Positions 1-7,490 of a stretch of 64,000 nucleotides of DNA are shown piece by piece. Position 1 is the stretch's first letter. Each line of letters opens with the position of its first letter. The stretch is taken from positions 367,921 to 431,920 of the forward strand of contig NZ_LKBT01000012.1 in the NCBI RefSeq assembly GCF_002699985.1. Reading direction: 5' to 3'. The stretch is from Pseudomonas sp. ICMP 561 (GTDB lineage Bacteria > Pseudomonadota > Gammaproteobacteria > Pseudomonadales > Pseudomonadaceae). The position numbers and the translations under genes are program-made. The notes beneath the pieces were generated by a model. That model did not search any database, was not told the DNA's origin, and saw nothing but the letters and a program-made list of their open reading frames with translations.

Positions 1-286
1 CTTTCGGGCAGTATGGAAAGGCATCCTTGAGCTGGTTGATGATGCGGAATTCCCGCCCCATGTCATGGGCCGACCGGGCTTTGTGGCCGAAGGGCGGGCG
101 TCGCAGTACGAACTCCTGATCAGGGTACTGCAGCAGATACGTCAGGTTAGACGCGCCACCGGGAAACTGGCTGATGTGCGGTATCCCTTCAAGGCCGGGA
201 ATCTGCGCTTTCAGGTACGGGTCTATGAGCGCGGCATCCAGCTCTTCGCCTGCACGGATCTCTGTGGACTGGTCAGTAAGCGCCAT
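1..286 (-). CDS. Phosphotransferase family protein, N-terminal part (runs off the window)
   Basis: The reverse strand reads from an ATG at 286 to the window edge without a stop, giving 95 residues. The segment FPGGASNLTYLL followed by FVLRRPPFG is the nucleotide-binding start of the APH/choline-kinase-like fold, as found in the ACAD10-type phosphotransferases that sit beside acyl-CoA dehydrogenases. The catalytic loop lies outside the window. The family probably phosphorylates small hydroxylated molecules, perhaps hydroxyacyl intermediates, but the substrate cannot be read from this part. The lipid-type genes at 649-1714 on the same strand fit a lipid or acyl-CoA role (inference). Confidence 0.8.
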   Translation of the reverse strand, partial: MALTDQSTEIRAGEELDAALIDPYLKAQIPGLEGIPHISQFPGGASNLTYLLQYPDQEFVLRRPPFGHKARSAHDMGREFRIINQLKDAFPYCPK

Positions 287-469
287 GCTTATCCCTTCTG
301 CTTATTATGGTGCGCGTAGATCATTGACTAATCGAATGTAGCTAACAATGTTCAAACTGTCTTATTGGCCGCCGTGTTGCCGGTTGATCATCGGTTTTGA
401 TGGAATTGATACTGTAGAAATAGCCTTGATATCCCTGACCCCACGCCATCACGCAGCAAACGGGTGACC

Positions 470-541
470 TGTAGGAGCTGCCGAAGGCTGCGATCGCGAT
501 GTATCAGGAGAAATGCTTCGCAGCCTTCGGCAGCTCCTACA
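470..541. repeat. REP inverted repeat, GTAGGAGCTGCCGAAGG family
   Basis: Perfect 24-base arms at 470-493 and 518-541 flank a 24-base loop. The arm begins TGTAGGAGCTGCCGAAGG. This is a paired REP (REPIN-like) element. A diverged copy lies at 6800-6888 and half of one at 14025-14048. Confidence 0.9.
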
Positions 542-596
542 GAAAATAATTAAAATCAGGTAGTTGTATTTTTATAGAAAACCAGAAAAAACAGCC

Positions 597-626
597 AAAA
601 AAAACCGAAGCACGCAGGCTTCGGTT
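597..626 (-). terminator. Intrinsic terminator of the SCP2 gene
   Basis: A 9-bp stem AACCGAAGC/GCTTCGGTT (603-611 with 618-626) is followed on the minus strand by a run of T. It lies 22 bases past the stop of the SCP2 gene. Confidence 0.85.
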
Positions 627-648
627 TTTCATGTTCAGGGCGCTGCAA

Positions 649-963
649 TCAGGCCGGGAACAATTCGCTGAGCTTCATCGCCAGCATCATGTCGCCTTCA
701 GCGCGCAGCTTGCCGCCCATGAACGCCTGCATGCCGTCGGTCTCGCCGCTGACAATACCTTCCAGCGTTTCGCCGTCCATCACCAGCGTGACCTGCGCAT
801 CAGGGTTTTCGCCTTCCTGCAGCTCGCAAGTGCTGTCTTTGACGATCAGCGAGAAATGTTTGTCTTCATCGATACGGAAGCCGAAAACCAGGTCCAGGCC
901 AGCGGCGGCACTTGGGTTGAACTTGGCTTTCATGGCTTGAACGGCGTCGGCTACGGAGGTCAT
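649..963 (-). CDS. SCP2 sterol-binding domain protein
   Basis: This is a 104-residue stand-alone SCP2 domain, a fold with a hydrophobic tunnel that binds lipids or acyl chains. Recognisable parts are the N-terminal helix ADAVQAMKAKFNP, the central strand region (DLVFGFRIDED) and the end segment GDMMLAMKLSELF. No signal peptide is present, so it should be cytoplasmic. The ATG at 963 has AAAGGA seven bases upstream. It follows the histidine phosphatase gene after 43 bases on the same strand and ends in a terminator, so the two probably form an operon. The ligand is unknown; a fatty acyl or acyl-CoA carrier role is inferred from the family. Confidence 0.85.
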   Translation of the reverse strand: MTSVADAVQAMKAKFNPSAAAGLDLVFGFRIDEDKHFSLIVKDSTCELQEGENPDAQVTLVMDGETLEGIVSGETDGMQAFMGGKLRAEGDMMLAMKLSELFPA

Positions 964-1006
964 GGTTCGGTCCTTTCTAGTGGTTGTTCTGCAAGGTTTG
1001 CCTGGA

Positions 1007-1714
1007 TCACCGATAAGTGATGAGTTCCGGCGTATTGATTAGTTGCAAGTGTGCAAAATTGTTGAAGCCTGCCAGGGCAACCTCGTGACCACGAAATTTG
1101 AGGTGGCTGAACGAGGTGTTGACGATGTGCCAGTTGAGCTGGAAAGCCTGCTCGGCCGGCATTTGAGTAATCAGGTGGAGCAGGGCGGTAATGGTGCCGC
1201 CCGAGGTGAACACGGCAATATGTTCGCCGCGTTCAGCCCGCTCAAGTATTCGACGTAATCCAGCCTGAACCTGAGCAACAAATGCCTGCCAGCTCTGCAA
1301 GCCTTCATCGTCGTGGCTACCGCTGAGCCAGCGAGAGACGATCATTGAAAACAGGCGCTGAAACTCGGCACGGTGTTGAGCGGCATTACGCATCACATGC
1401 AACGCTTCGGGTTCGTTTTCAAGAGTGGGTAGCAGGGCGCGGATGACGGATTCAGCATCGAATTCATTGAACGCTGGATCGATTTCCAGTTTCGGGGCTT
1501 TCAGCCCGGCAGCATCAAGTTGACCCAGCGTCAGTTCGGCAGTGTGCTGCTGACGGCGCAAGCTGCCAGTGATACAGCGATCAAACCTGAAGTTGGTCCG
1601 GGCGATATGTGCACCGAGTAATTCTGACTGACGAATGCCGATCGGCGACAGCACGTCGTAATCGTCGGCACCAAAGGATGCCTGTCCATGTCGTATCAGA
1701 TAGATGCTGCCCAC
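1007..1714 (-). CDS. Histidine phosphatase family protein
   Basis: A 235-residue member of the phosphoglycerate-mutase/acid phosphatase superfamily. The N-terminal IYLIRHGQASF contains the catalytic RHG signature with the phosphorylated histidine, and a C-terminal FTSGGTI segment precedes the second catalytic region. I chose the GTG at 1714, which places RHG about eight residues in as in relatives. The frame is open upstream to 1774, but that extension lacks a domain match and would cover the inverted repeat at 1780-1795 region's promoter side. The next gene is the SCP2 protein. The substrate is unknown; a phosphorylated lipid intermediate is a guess from context. Confidence 0.8.
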   Translation of the reverse strand: MGSIYLIRHGQASFGADDYDVLSPIGIRQSELLGAHIARTNFRFDRCITGSLRRQQHTAELTLGQLDAAGLKAPKLEIDPAFNEFDAESVIRALLPTLENEPEALHVMRNAAQHRAEFQRLFSMIVSRWLSGSHDDEGLQSWQAFVAQVQAGLRRILERAERGEHIAVFTSGGTITALLHLITQMPAEQAFQLNWHIVNTSFSHLKFRGHEVALAGFNNFAHLQLINTPELITYR

Positions 1715-1779
1715 GTCCGTTTCCCGGTACGTTGAAGTGTTTGCGAGGTTATGAGGATGCCTAAGGCGTGTCAATAAAA

Positions 1780-1795
1780 AAACATACGCTTGTTT
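1780..1795. promoter_or_regulatory. Possible TetR-type operator between divergent genes
   Basis: AAACA TACGCT TGTTT is a perfect 5-bp inverted repeat with a 6-base spacer in the 192-base divergent region between the phosphatase (minus) and sohB (plus). Operators of fatty-acid TetR regulators such as PsrA look similar (GAAAC-N4-GTTTC). Assignment is by resemblance only. Confidence 0.35.
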
Positions 1796-1906
1796 GAATG
1801 GCCATTATGAAACGATTGGCGGCTGGTCGCCATCTGGTCGCACCGGTATGCTTGATCCATCCGCGACCCTTGAATGGTAAGGGCGCAATCCAAGTGAGGA
1901 GTCTCT

Positions 1907-2929
1907 GTGGAGTTTTTAGCCGATTACGCCAGCTTCCTGGCCAAAACGGTCACCCTGGTTGTCGCTATCGTCATTGTGCTGGTGGCTATTGCTTCTATGC
2001 GCGGCAAAGGTCGCCGTCGGTCAGCCGGGCAGTTGCAAGTCACCAAACTCAACGATTTTTACAAAGCCCTGCGTGAGCGTCTTGAGCAATCCTTGCTGGA
2101 CAAGGATCGTCTCAAGGCGCTGCGTAAAGAGCAGGCCAAAAGTCTCAAGAAAGACAAGAAGCAGGCCGAGCCCAAGTCCCGCGTCTACGTGCTGGACTTC
2201 GATGGCGATATCAAGGCTTCTGCCACTGAAAGCCTGCGTCACGAGATTACAGCGCTGTTGACCCTGGCCACCGACAAGGACGAAGTGGTTCTGCGCCTGG
2301 AAAGCGGCGGTGGCATGGTTCACAGCTATGGCCTGGCCTCTTCGCAACTGGCCCGCATTCGTCAGGCCGGTATCCCGCTGACCATTTGTATCGACAAAGT
2401 GGCAGCCAGCGGTGGTTACATGATGGCGTGCATCGGAGACAAGATCATCAGCGCGCCTTTCGCCATTCTGGGTTCGATTGGCGTTGTCGCGCAGTTGCCT
2501 AACGTCAATCGTCTACTCAAAAAACATGACATCGACTTCGAAGTGCTGACCGCTGGTGAGTACAAGCGCACCTTGACTGTGTTTGGCGAAAACACCGAAA
2601 AAGGCCGTGAGAAATTTCAACAGGATCTGGACATCACCCACGACCTGTTCAAAAACTTCGTTGCCAATTACCGTCCGCAACTGGCCATTGATGAAGTGGC
2701 CACCGGCGAGGTATGGCTGGGCGTTGCAGCACTCGATAAGCAGTTGGTCGATGAGCTCAAGACCAGCGACGAGTACATCGGTGAGCGCGCCAAGACCGCT
2801 GAAGTGTTCCACTTGCATTATGTGCAGCGTAAAAGCCTGCAAGAGCGCATGGGCATGGCTGCGGCCGGTTCAGTGGACCGACTCCTGCTGGGCTGGTGGA
2901 GTCGTCTGACTCAGCAGCGCTTCTGGTAA
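1907..2929 (+). CDS. sohB: Inner-membrane serine peptidase SohB
   Basis: A 340-residue S49-family protease of the SohB type. One membrane segment lies near residues 11-31. A charged lysine-rich linker (about 60-85) follows, then the ClpP-fold protease domain beginning near VYVLDFDGDI. The likely nucleophile is Ser168 in AASGGYMMA and the general base Lys220 in GEYKRTL, the Ser-Lys pair of this family. The start is a GTG at 1907 preceded by GTGAGGAG. The product should sit in the inner membrane with the protease domain on one face, cutting membrane or signal peptides. A strong terminator follows 8 bases after the stop. Confidence 0.93.
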   Translation: MEFLADYASFLAKTVTLVVAIVIVLVAIASMRGKGRRRSAGQLQVTKLNDFYKALRERLEQSLLDKDRLKALRKEQAKSLKKDKKQAEPKSRVYVLDFDGDIKASATESLRHEITALLTLATDKDEVVLRLESGGGMVHSYGLASSQLARIRQAGIPLTICIDKVAASGGYMMACIGDKIISAPFAILGSIGVVAQLPNVNRLLKKHDIDFEVLTAGEYKRTLTVFGENTEKGREKFQQDLDITHDLFKNFVANYRPQLAIDEVATGEVWLGVAALDKQLVDELKTSDEYIGERAKTAEVFHLHYVQRKSLQERMGMAAAGSVDRLLLGWWSRLTQQRFW

Positions 2930-2937
2930 AACCTTCG

Positions 2938-2970
2938 AGCGCCGCCTGCAATTGCAGGCGGCGCTTTTTA
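2938..2970 (+). terminator. Intrinsic terminator of sohB
   Basis: A perfect palindrome with 14-base arms (AGCGCCGCCTGCAA and its complement, 2938-2965) runs directly into TTTTTA. Confidence 0.9.
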
Positions 2971-3069
2971 TTGTCTCGAATAAATCAACGCGCGGTATTT
3001 ATACAGGCCACTCTGCAGCGCTACATCGACAAGACTGGCAGTCTCTTTGCAATAAGGAAATTGCCCAAA

Positions 3070-6000
3070 ATGCCGACACCTGTCGATTACCTAGCCAACA
3101 ACCCGATACTGGACACCTTCGTCACCGATCATGGGGCTGTCATCAAAGGCCCGGCGAGCTTTGCCCGGGAGCTGATCAAGGCTCACGCCACTCGATTCTG
3201 GGCGATGGACATTGATCCGGACGCCATTTGCCTGACAACACTTCGTTTCAACTCGCCGCCCGCTACCGCTCCTTACCCTGCAGTTGTGCAGAAGTCGCTG
3301 ACGCTGACTGAGGCGCTGCTAAGTCATATACAGCGTCGTTCAGGTTTGTTCAGGTTACTGGATGCCGTCCAGACCTGGAGGCCTGGCGGCATTGCCTTGA
3401 AACGAGTCGAGACTCTGCTACCGAATTTCACGGTGCGCACTTATGAAGGTCTTTACAAACGAACCACGCCACAGCGCTATGACGCTTCAACTCACCTCAG
3501 TATCAGCCCTGACCAGTTCAAGCAGTTCGTCAAAGAAACGGACCTGCGCACCCTCTACAGCCATTACATCGAGCAGTTGCTCTCGGCCCATGCTCAGTCT
3601 TTTCCGGTCCTGGCTAAAGCAGCCTTTATCAAAGCCGCTTTCCTGCAGGTGCGTGAAAAAACATTGAGCGAGGTTGACTGGCAACTGGCACTTGAGTCCG
3701 CGGGCTTTACGGCAGCACAGCGTTGGGAAACGCTCACCCCGGCCAAGCTTGCCGAGCAGTTTCGAGTAGCAAGTCATATTGTCGTTTCACCGTTGAAAGT
3801 CCATCACTACACCGCTACCGACATCCTGCTGATCAAGAACAAACGCAGTCACCGCACGCTGCTGTATATCCCTGGAAATTCATCGCCCCTGCAGGGTTTT
3901 GAAAATGAAAGCAAACTCTCGTATTGGCTGGCGACCCAATGCCGCGAACCCGCCAAGCGTCTGGCCCTGGCGGCGCATTTTCAAGAGCGGGACGACAGCG
4001 ACGGGTTGTTCCTGAGTGGTTTGTATACGGCCCTGGAGGGTGTTGCTGCCTATCCGCACTGGCTTAACAGAGCGACCGGCAGCTGGCCGCCGCACCAATA
4101 TGTGCATGCGGGCAAACAGATTGTCGGCGATCCCTTTGACGCCGTGCGTGACAGTTTGCAAGCGCGCTTGAGGGCTGACGCCAGGTCGGTTATCCATACC
4201 CGAAGCGACGCGCATCTGGAGGGATTGGCCGAAGGCCTGACGCGCAGTCTGGTGTTTACAGGGTTGATCGCGCTGATGGTGCCTGAGGCTGTGCCGTTCA
4301 TTATCGGTCTTTCCACCACGTTGATCGGCGTGGGAGCGGTTCAGGCACATCAGGGCAAAACCTTTGAAGAGCGCAAACGAGCAGCGCAGCGCATCGAATT
4401 TGGCGTCTTCAATGCGCTGCCATTGGCCGCGGAAGGCTTTGTCAAAGTCGCTGTCGATTTGTCCGATGCAACATCAACCATTGAGCCGCTGACTGTTGTC
4501 GATGAGACAGAGTCATTCGCCGGGCAAAGCGCAGTGCCTGGGAGCGGGCCGCGTCTGCGCTTCGAAATGGCGCCTCCCAATCTGCGATCACTGGATTCCG
4601 GCCTGCGTCAGTCCTTGAAATCATTCGAGGCACCGCCCGCGTCATTGCTGGGCGAGCCGACTGTGCATGGGCCCAATGGCATGCTGGATATCCACTATGC
4701 AGATGGGCATTACTTCGTGGCGATTCATGACAAGGCTTACGAAGTTTGCTGGGAGCAGTCTGCGCGTCAGTGGCGTATTACTGCTCCGGATGGAACGGGC
4801 AGGGTTGGCCCTTTCATCAAGCAGCTGGACACCGATCAGTGGGACATTGATCTCGGTGGCCTTAAAGGTGGAATGGACGACAGCGCAGTCTCTGGCGCCA
4901 GTTCGGGCATGCCTCAGGCTTCATTGCACCAACAGGTCAAGGCGCTTTATCCCGGCTTCACCTCGCAGCAGACCGCTGAGTTTATTGGCGGCCTACGCGC
5001 CAGCGGTACTTCAATCGAGATACAGCTGGCCCGACTGTCGATGGACTTTCAGGCGCTGGACCGCAGCCTTGAGCGCTGGGTCAACGGCCCGGTGGGCTGG
5101 CGACCGGTGACTGAAACCCATTCGATACCAGTATCCAGCATGTCCCGGCGCAATGCGGCTGACATCATCAAGCGCTGCTGGCAGCGCCAAACACCGGTCA
5201 CGGGTGTTGCTGCCCGGCATCTCGATGGCTATATGATCGACCTGTCTGGTCTGGTGATTGGCGATCTGCCTTATCTGCCCGGCGACTTCAGCCATGTCAC
5301 GGCTATTAACGTTTCGCGCACTTATATGTCGCAACAGTCGGTGAGCGCTCTGGTCGCTAAATGCCCCGGACTGAGCTGGCTGAATGCCGAAAACAACTTC
5401 CTGTCAGTAATACCCGCAGGTATTCGCAATCTGCGACACCTGACTCGTCTGACTCTTGCCAACAACCGCATCGTGCTCACTGCCGACATGGTGCAAACGC
5501 TCAGGCGTCTGCCTAACCTGCGGTTGCTCAACCTTGAACGAAATCCCATAGGGCCGCTGCTTGATGTCCGGGGCATGCCGCAACTGCTCAATCTTTTTCT
5601 GCGCGGGACCGGCCTTGTGGACGCTCCGGTCGGCGTGTTTGATATTCCCGGTCTGGTGGCACTGGACCTGCGCGGCAATCAGATTACGACGCTGCCTGAG
5701 TCCTTCTTCGAAATGCCCGGCGCTGCCGATCACACGCTGCTGGACGGCAATCCTCTTTCCATTGGCACCCGAATCCGTATCGGTACGGTTGGCGGCCCGA
5801 TGGTTTTTACTGAAGTGGCCGACAACGTAGAGTTCTGGCTGGCTCAGACGCCGGCGATGGAGCGTGTGCATCGGCGAGCCATATGGAGTCTGTTCTGGAG
5901 CGAGATGCATGCCGATGACTTCTTTGAAATTATCTCGCGCTTGCAGGGCTCGGCAGATTTCAGCTTGAGTCGTGCAGCCGTCACGCAAAGGGTCTGGGAT

Positions 6001-6687
6001 CTTCTGGAGGCGGGCGCCGAAGATGACCTTTTGCGCTCCAGACTGATCGCGATGGCGGCGTTCCCTGAAACCTGCGTCGATGGTGCGGCCGTGATTTTCA
6101 GCAACATGGAACTGGAGGTCCTTGTCAGTCGCGCCCGCTCATTGGCAACTGGCGGGAGAGAAGGTCCGCAATTGCTGAAGCTGTTACGGGGGCTGTTTCG
6201 TCTTGAAGAAGTCGATGGTCTTGCGCGCCTGGATGCCGCCGCACGTGTCGGCTTCACCGAGGAGGTTGAAGTGCAGTTGGCTTATCGTGTCGGCCTTGCC
6301 AGTCGCCTGGAGTTACCGATCAACTCCCGCACCATGCAGTTTTCCACCTCCGCGGACGTTACCGATGATGCGCTGAACAGGGCTGAGCAATCCGTGTTGA
6401 GCCGTGAAACGCCCGAGGAACTGACTGCCTTTGCCATAAGACGTGATTTCTGGATTGATCACTTGAAACGCCAGTACGCCGCTGAGTTTGCAGCCTGTCA
6501 GCGGGCCACTGCATTGCGTATGGAGGCCCTTGATGATCTACAGAGCGAACGCCCCATGTCGGACGCGGATTACAAAGATGAGGCGGACGCGATTATGAAA
6601 CAGCGGCAGCGAGATGAAGAGGAGCTGATGACACAATTGACCCAGGCGGAGTGGGTGGGAGGAGGTCTTGTAGCCAATGGGGTGTGA
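3070..6687 (+). CDS. Leucine-rich-repeat protein with NEL-type E3 ubiquitin ligase domain
   Basis: A 1205-residue protein read from the ATG at 3070 (AGGA about 11 bases upstream); the frame is open further upstream but would run through the sohB terminator. Residues about 1-740 form a long region resembling the N-terminal part of large Pseudomonas toxins often labelled DUF6543 or dermonecrotic-toxin type, with a hydrophobic stretch near FTGLIALMVPEAVPFIIGL. Leucine-rich repeats occupy about 765-895 (LTRLTLANNRI, LRLLNLERNPI, LVALDLRGNQI). The C-terminal part (about 900-1205) resembles the NEL ligase of IpaH/SspH effectors, and Cys1002 in ETCVDGAAV fits the catalytic Cys-x-Asp motif. Such ligases transfer ubiquitin in a eukaryotic host cell. 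No signal peptide and no secretion genes are nearby, so the export route is unknown. Confidence 0.85.
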   Translation: MPTPVDYLANNPILDTFVTDHGAVIKGPASFARELIKAHATRFWAMDIDPDAICLTTLRFNSPPATAPYPAVVQKSLTLTEALLSHIQRRSGLFRLLDAVQTWRPGGIALKRVETLLPNFTVRTYEGLYKRTTPQRYDASTHLSISPDQFKQFVKETDLRTLYSHYIEQLLSAHAQSFPVLAKAAFIKAAFLQVREKTLSEVDWQLALESAGFTAAQRWETLTPAKLAEQFRVASHIVVSPLKVHHYTATDILLIKNKRSHRTLLYIPGNSSPLQGFENESKLSYWLATQCREPAKRLALAAHFQERDDSDGLFLSGLYTALEGVAAYPHWLNRATGSWPPHQYVHAGKQIVGDPFDAVRDSLQARLRADARSVIHTRSDAHLEGLAEGLTRSLVFTGLIALMVPEAVPFIIGLSTTLIGVGAVQAHQGKTFEERKRAAQRIEFGVFNALPLAAEGFVKVAVDLSDATSTIEPLTVVDETESFAGQSAVPGSGPRLRFEMAPPNLRSLDSGLRQSLKSFEAPPASLLGEPTVHGPNGMLDIHYADGHYFVAIHDKAYEVCWEQSARQWRITAPDGTGRVGPFIKQLDTDQWDIDLGGLKGGMDDSAVSGASSGMPQASLHQQVKALYPGFTSQQTAEFIGGLRASGTSIEIQLARLSMDFQALDRSLERWVNGPVGWRPVTETHSIPVSSMSRRNAADIIKRCWQRQTPVTGVAARHLDGYMIDLSGLVIGDLPYLPGDFSHVTAINVSRTYMSQQSVSALVAKCPGLSWLNAENNFLSVIPAGIRNLRHLTRLTLANNRIVLTADMVQTLRRLPNLRLLNLERNPIGPLLDVRGMPQLLNLFLRGTGLVDAPVGVFDIPGLVALDLRGNQITTLPESFFEMPGAADHTLLDGNPLSIGTRIRIGTVGGPMVFTEVADNVEFWLAQTPAMERVHRRAIWSLFWSEMHADDFFEIISRLQGSADFSLSRAAVTQRVWDLLEAGAEDDLLRSRLIAMAAFPETCVDGAAVIFSNMELEVLVSRARSLATGGREGPQLLKLLRGLFRLEEVDGLARLDAAARVGFTEEVEVQLAYRVGLASRLELPINSRTMQFSTSADVTDDALNRAEQSVLSRETPEELTAFAIRRDFWIDHLKRQYAAEFAACQRATALRMEALDDLQSERPMSDADYKDEADAIMKQRQRDEEELMTQLTQAEWVGGGLVANGV

Positions 6688-6799
6688 CGACGCGGGACTG
6701 TCTTTAGCCGGGAAGGGGCCCATACAGTCGCTGAATTGGTGTCGTCAAAAAGGTATCTTTCCCAAACAAAATGCAATCACCTGACCTGGAATGCTTTTC

Positions 6800-6888
6800 T
6801 GTAGGAGCTGACGAGCAATGCGAGGCTGCGATGGCGTCCTGCCTGAGACACCGCCATCGCGGCCTCGCGGTGCTCGTGCGCTCCTACA
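6800..6888. repeat. REP inverted repeat, diverged GTAGGAGCTG copy
   Basis: The outer ends TGTAGGAGC and GCTCCTACA pair, as do inner segments around GCGATGGCG and CGCCATCGC. The arms contain mismatches, unlike the perfect copy at 470-541. Confidence 0.8.
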
Positions 6889-6943
6889 GATCGTCGTGTC
6901 GGACATACCAGGCACTACAGCCCCCCCAATAATCAGCTGTATT

Positions 6944-6977
6944 AAAAAGCCCAGGCTGGAAATCCAGACCTGGGCTT
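6944..6977 (-). terminator. Intrinsic terminator of the cysI operon
   Basis: Read on the minus strand, AAGCCCAGG and CCTGGGCTT form the stem, followed by TTTT. It sits 18 bases past the DUF934 stop. Confidence 0.85.
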
Positions 6978-6995
6978 GATCGTGCAACGAAAGAC

Positions 6996-7490
6996 TTAAC
7001 GTCTGCGGAACAACGGCAGTGGCTCGTCGGTTGCAGCCTGATACGTCACCGAAAAGTCCTTCAAGCCTTCGAGAGCTTCGTAGGGATCTTTGTCAGCGCG
7101 AATCGCGAATGCATCGAAGCCGCAGCGATGCAGGTAAAACAGTTGATCACGCAGTACGTCGCCGATAGCGCGCAGTTCACCCTTGTAGCCATAACGATCA
7201 CGCAGCAGGCGGGCGTTGGAGTAGCTGCGTCCGTCGGTGAAGGCCGGGAAGTTCAGGGCGATGACCTGAAACTTGTCGACATCAGCACCGATTTCTTCAG
7301 CTTCTTCATCGCTGTCCAGCCAGACACCCAGGCCGCCGTCACGGGCAGCCAGGGCGTGACCGTGCTCGCGCCACAGCGAAAGCGGGACGATCAGGTCGTC
7401 ACAATTGGACAACTCATCAAAAGACGTTTCCTTGGGCAGCAAGTGCCAGGTTTCATCGATGACTTCGTTATTCTTAATTATTCGCTGCAT
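6996..7490 (-). CDS. DUF934 family protein, sulfite reductase partner
   Basis: A 164-residue protein with the DUF934 look (DLIVPLSLWREH near the start, SNARLLRDRYGYKGELRAIGDVLRDQ in the middle, split here by description). DUF934 proteins accompany sulfite or nitrite reductase genes in proteobacteria and are thought to help oxidised-sulfur or nitrogen reduction; the biochemical role is unsettled. I chose the ATG at 7490, where the conserved MQRIIKNN begins. This start lies 17 bases inside the end of cysI, a coupled arrangement. A terminator follows. Confidence 0.85.
   Translation of the reverse strand: MQRIIKNNEVIDETWHLLPKETSFDELSNCDDLIVPLSLWREHGHALAARDGGLGVWLDSDEEAEEIGADVDKFQVIALNFPAFTDGRSYSNARLLRDRYGYKGELRAIGDVLRDQLFYLHRCGFDAFAIRADKDPYEALEGLKDFSVTYQAATDEPLPLFRRR

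Larger units (their letters stand above)
287..648. other. Intergenic gap with REP element and terminator
   Basis: This stretch has no supportable gene. It should hold the promoter of the phosphotransferase gene (287-470), then a REP inverted repeat (470-541), an A/T-rich stretch and the terminator of the SCP2 gene (597-626). Confidence 0.6.
6688..6995. other. Intergenic gap between convergent genes
   Basis: No gene was found. The gap holds a REP element (6800-6888) and the terminator of the cysI-DUF934 operon (6944-6977). Confidence 0.6.

Noticed and set aside
470..541. Repeat considered as CRISPR-like
   Set aside because: The repeats are single facing pairs, not regularly spaced direct repeats, and no cas genes are present.
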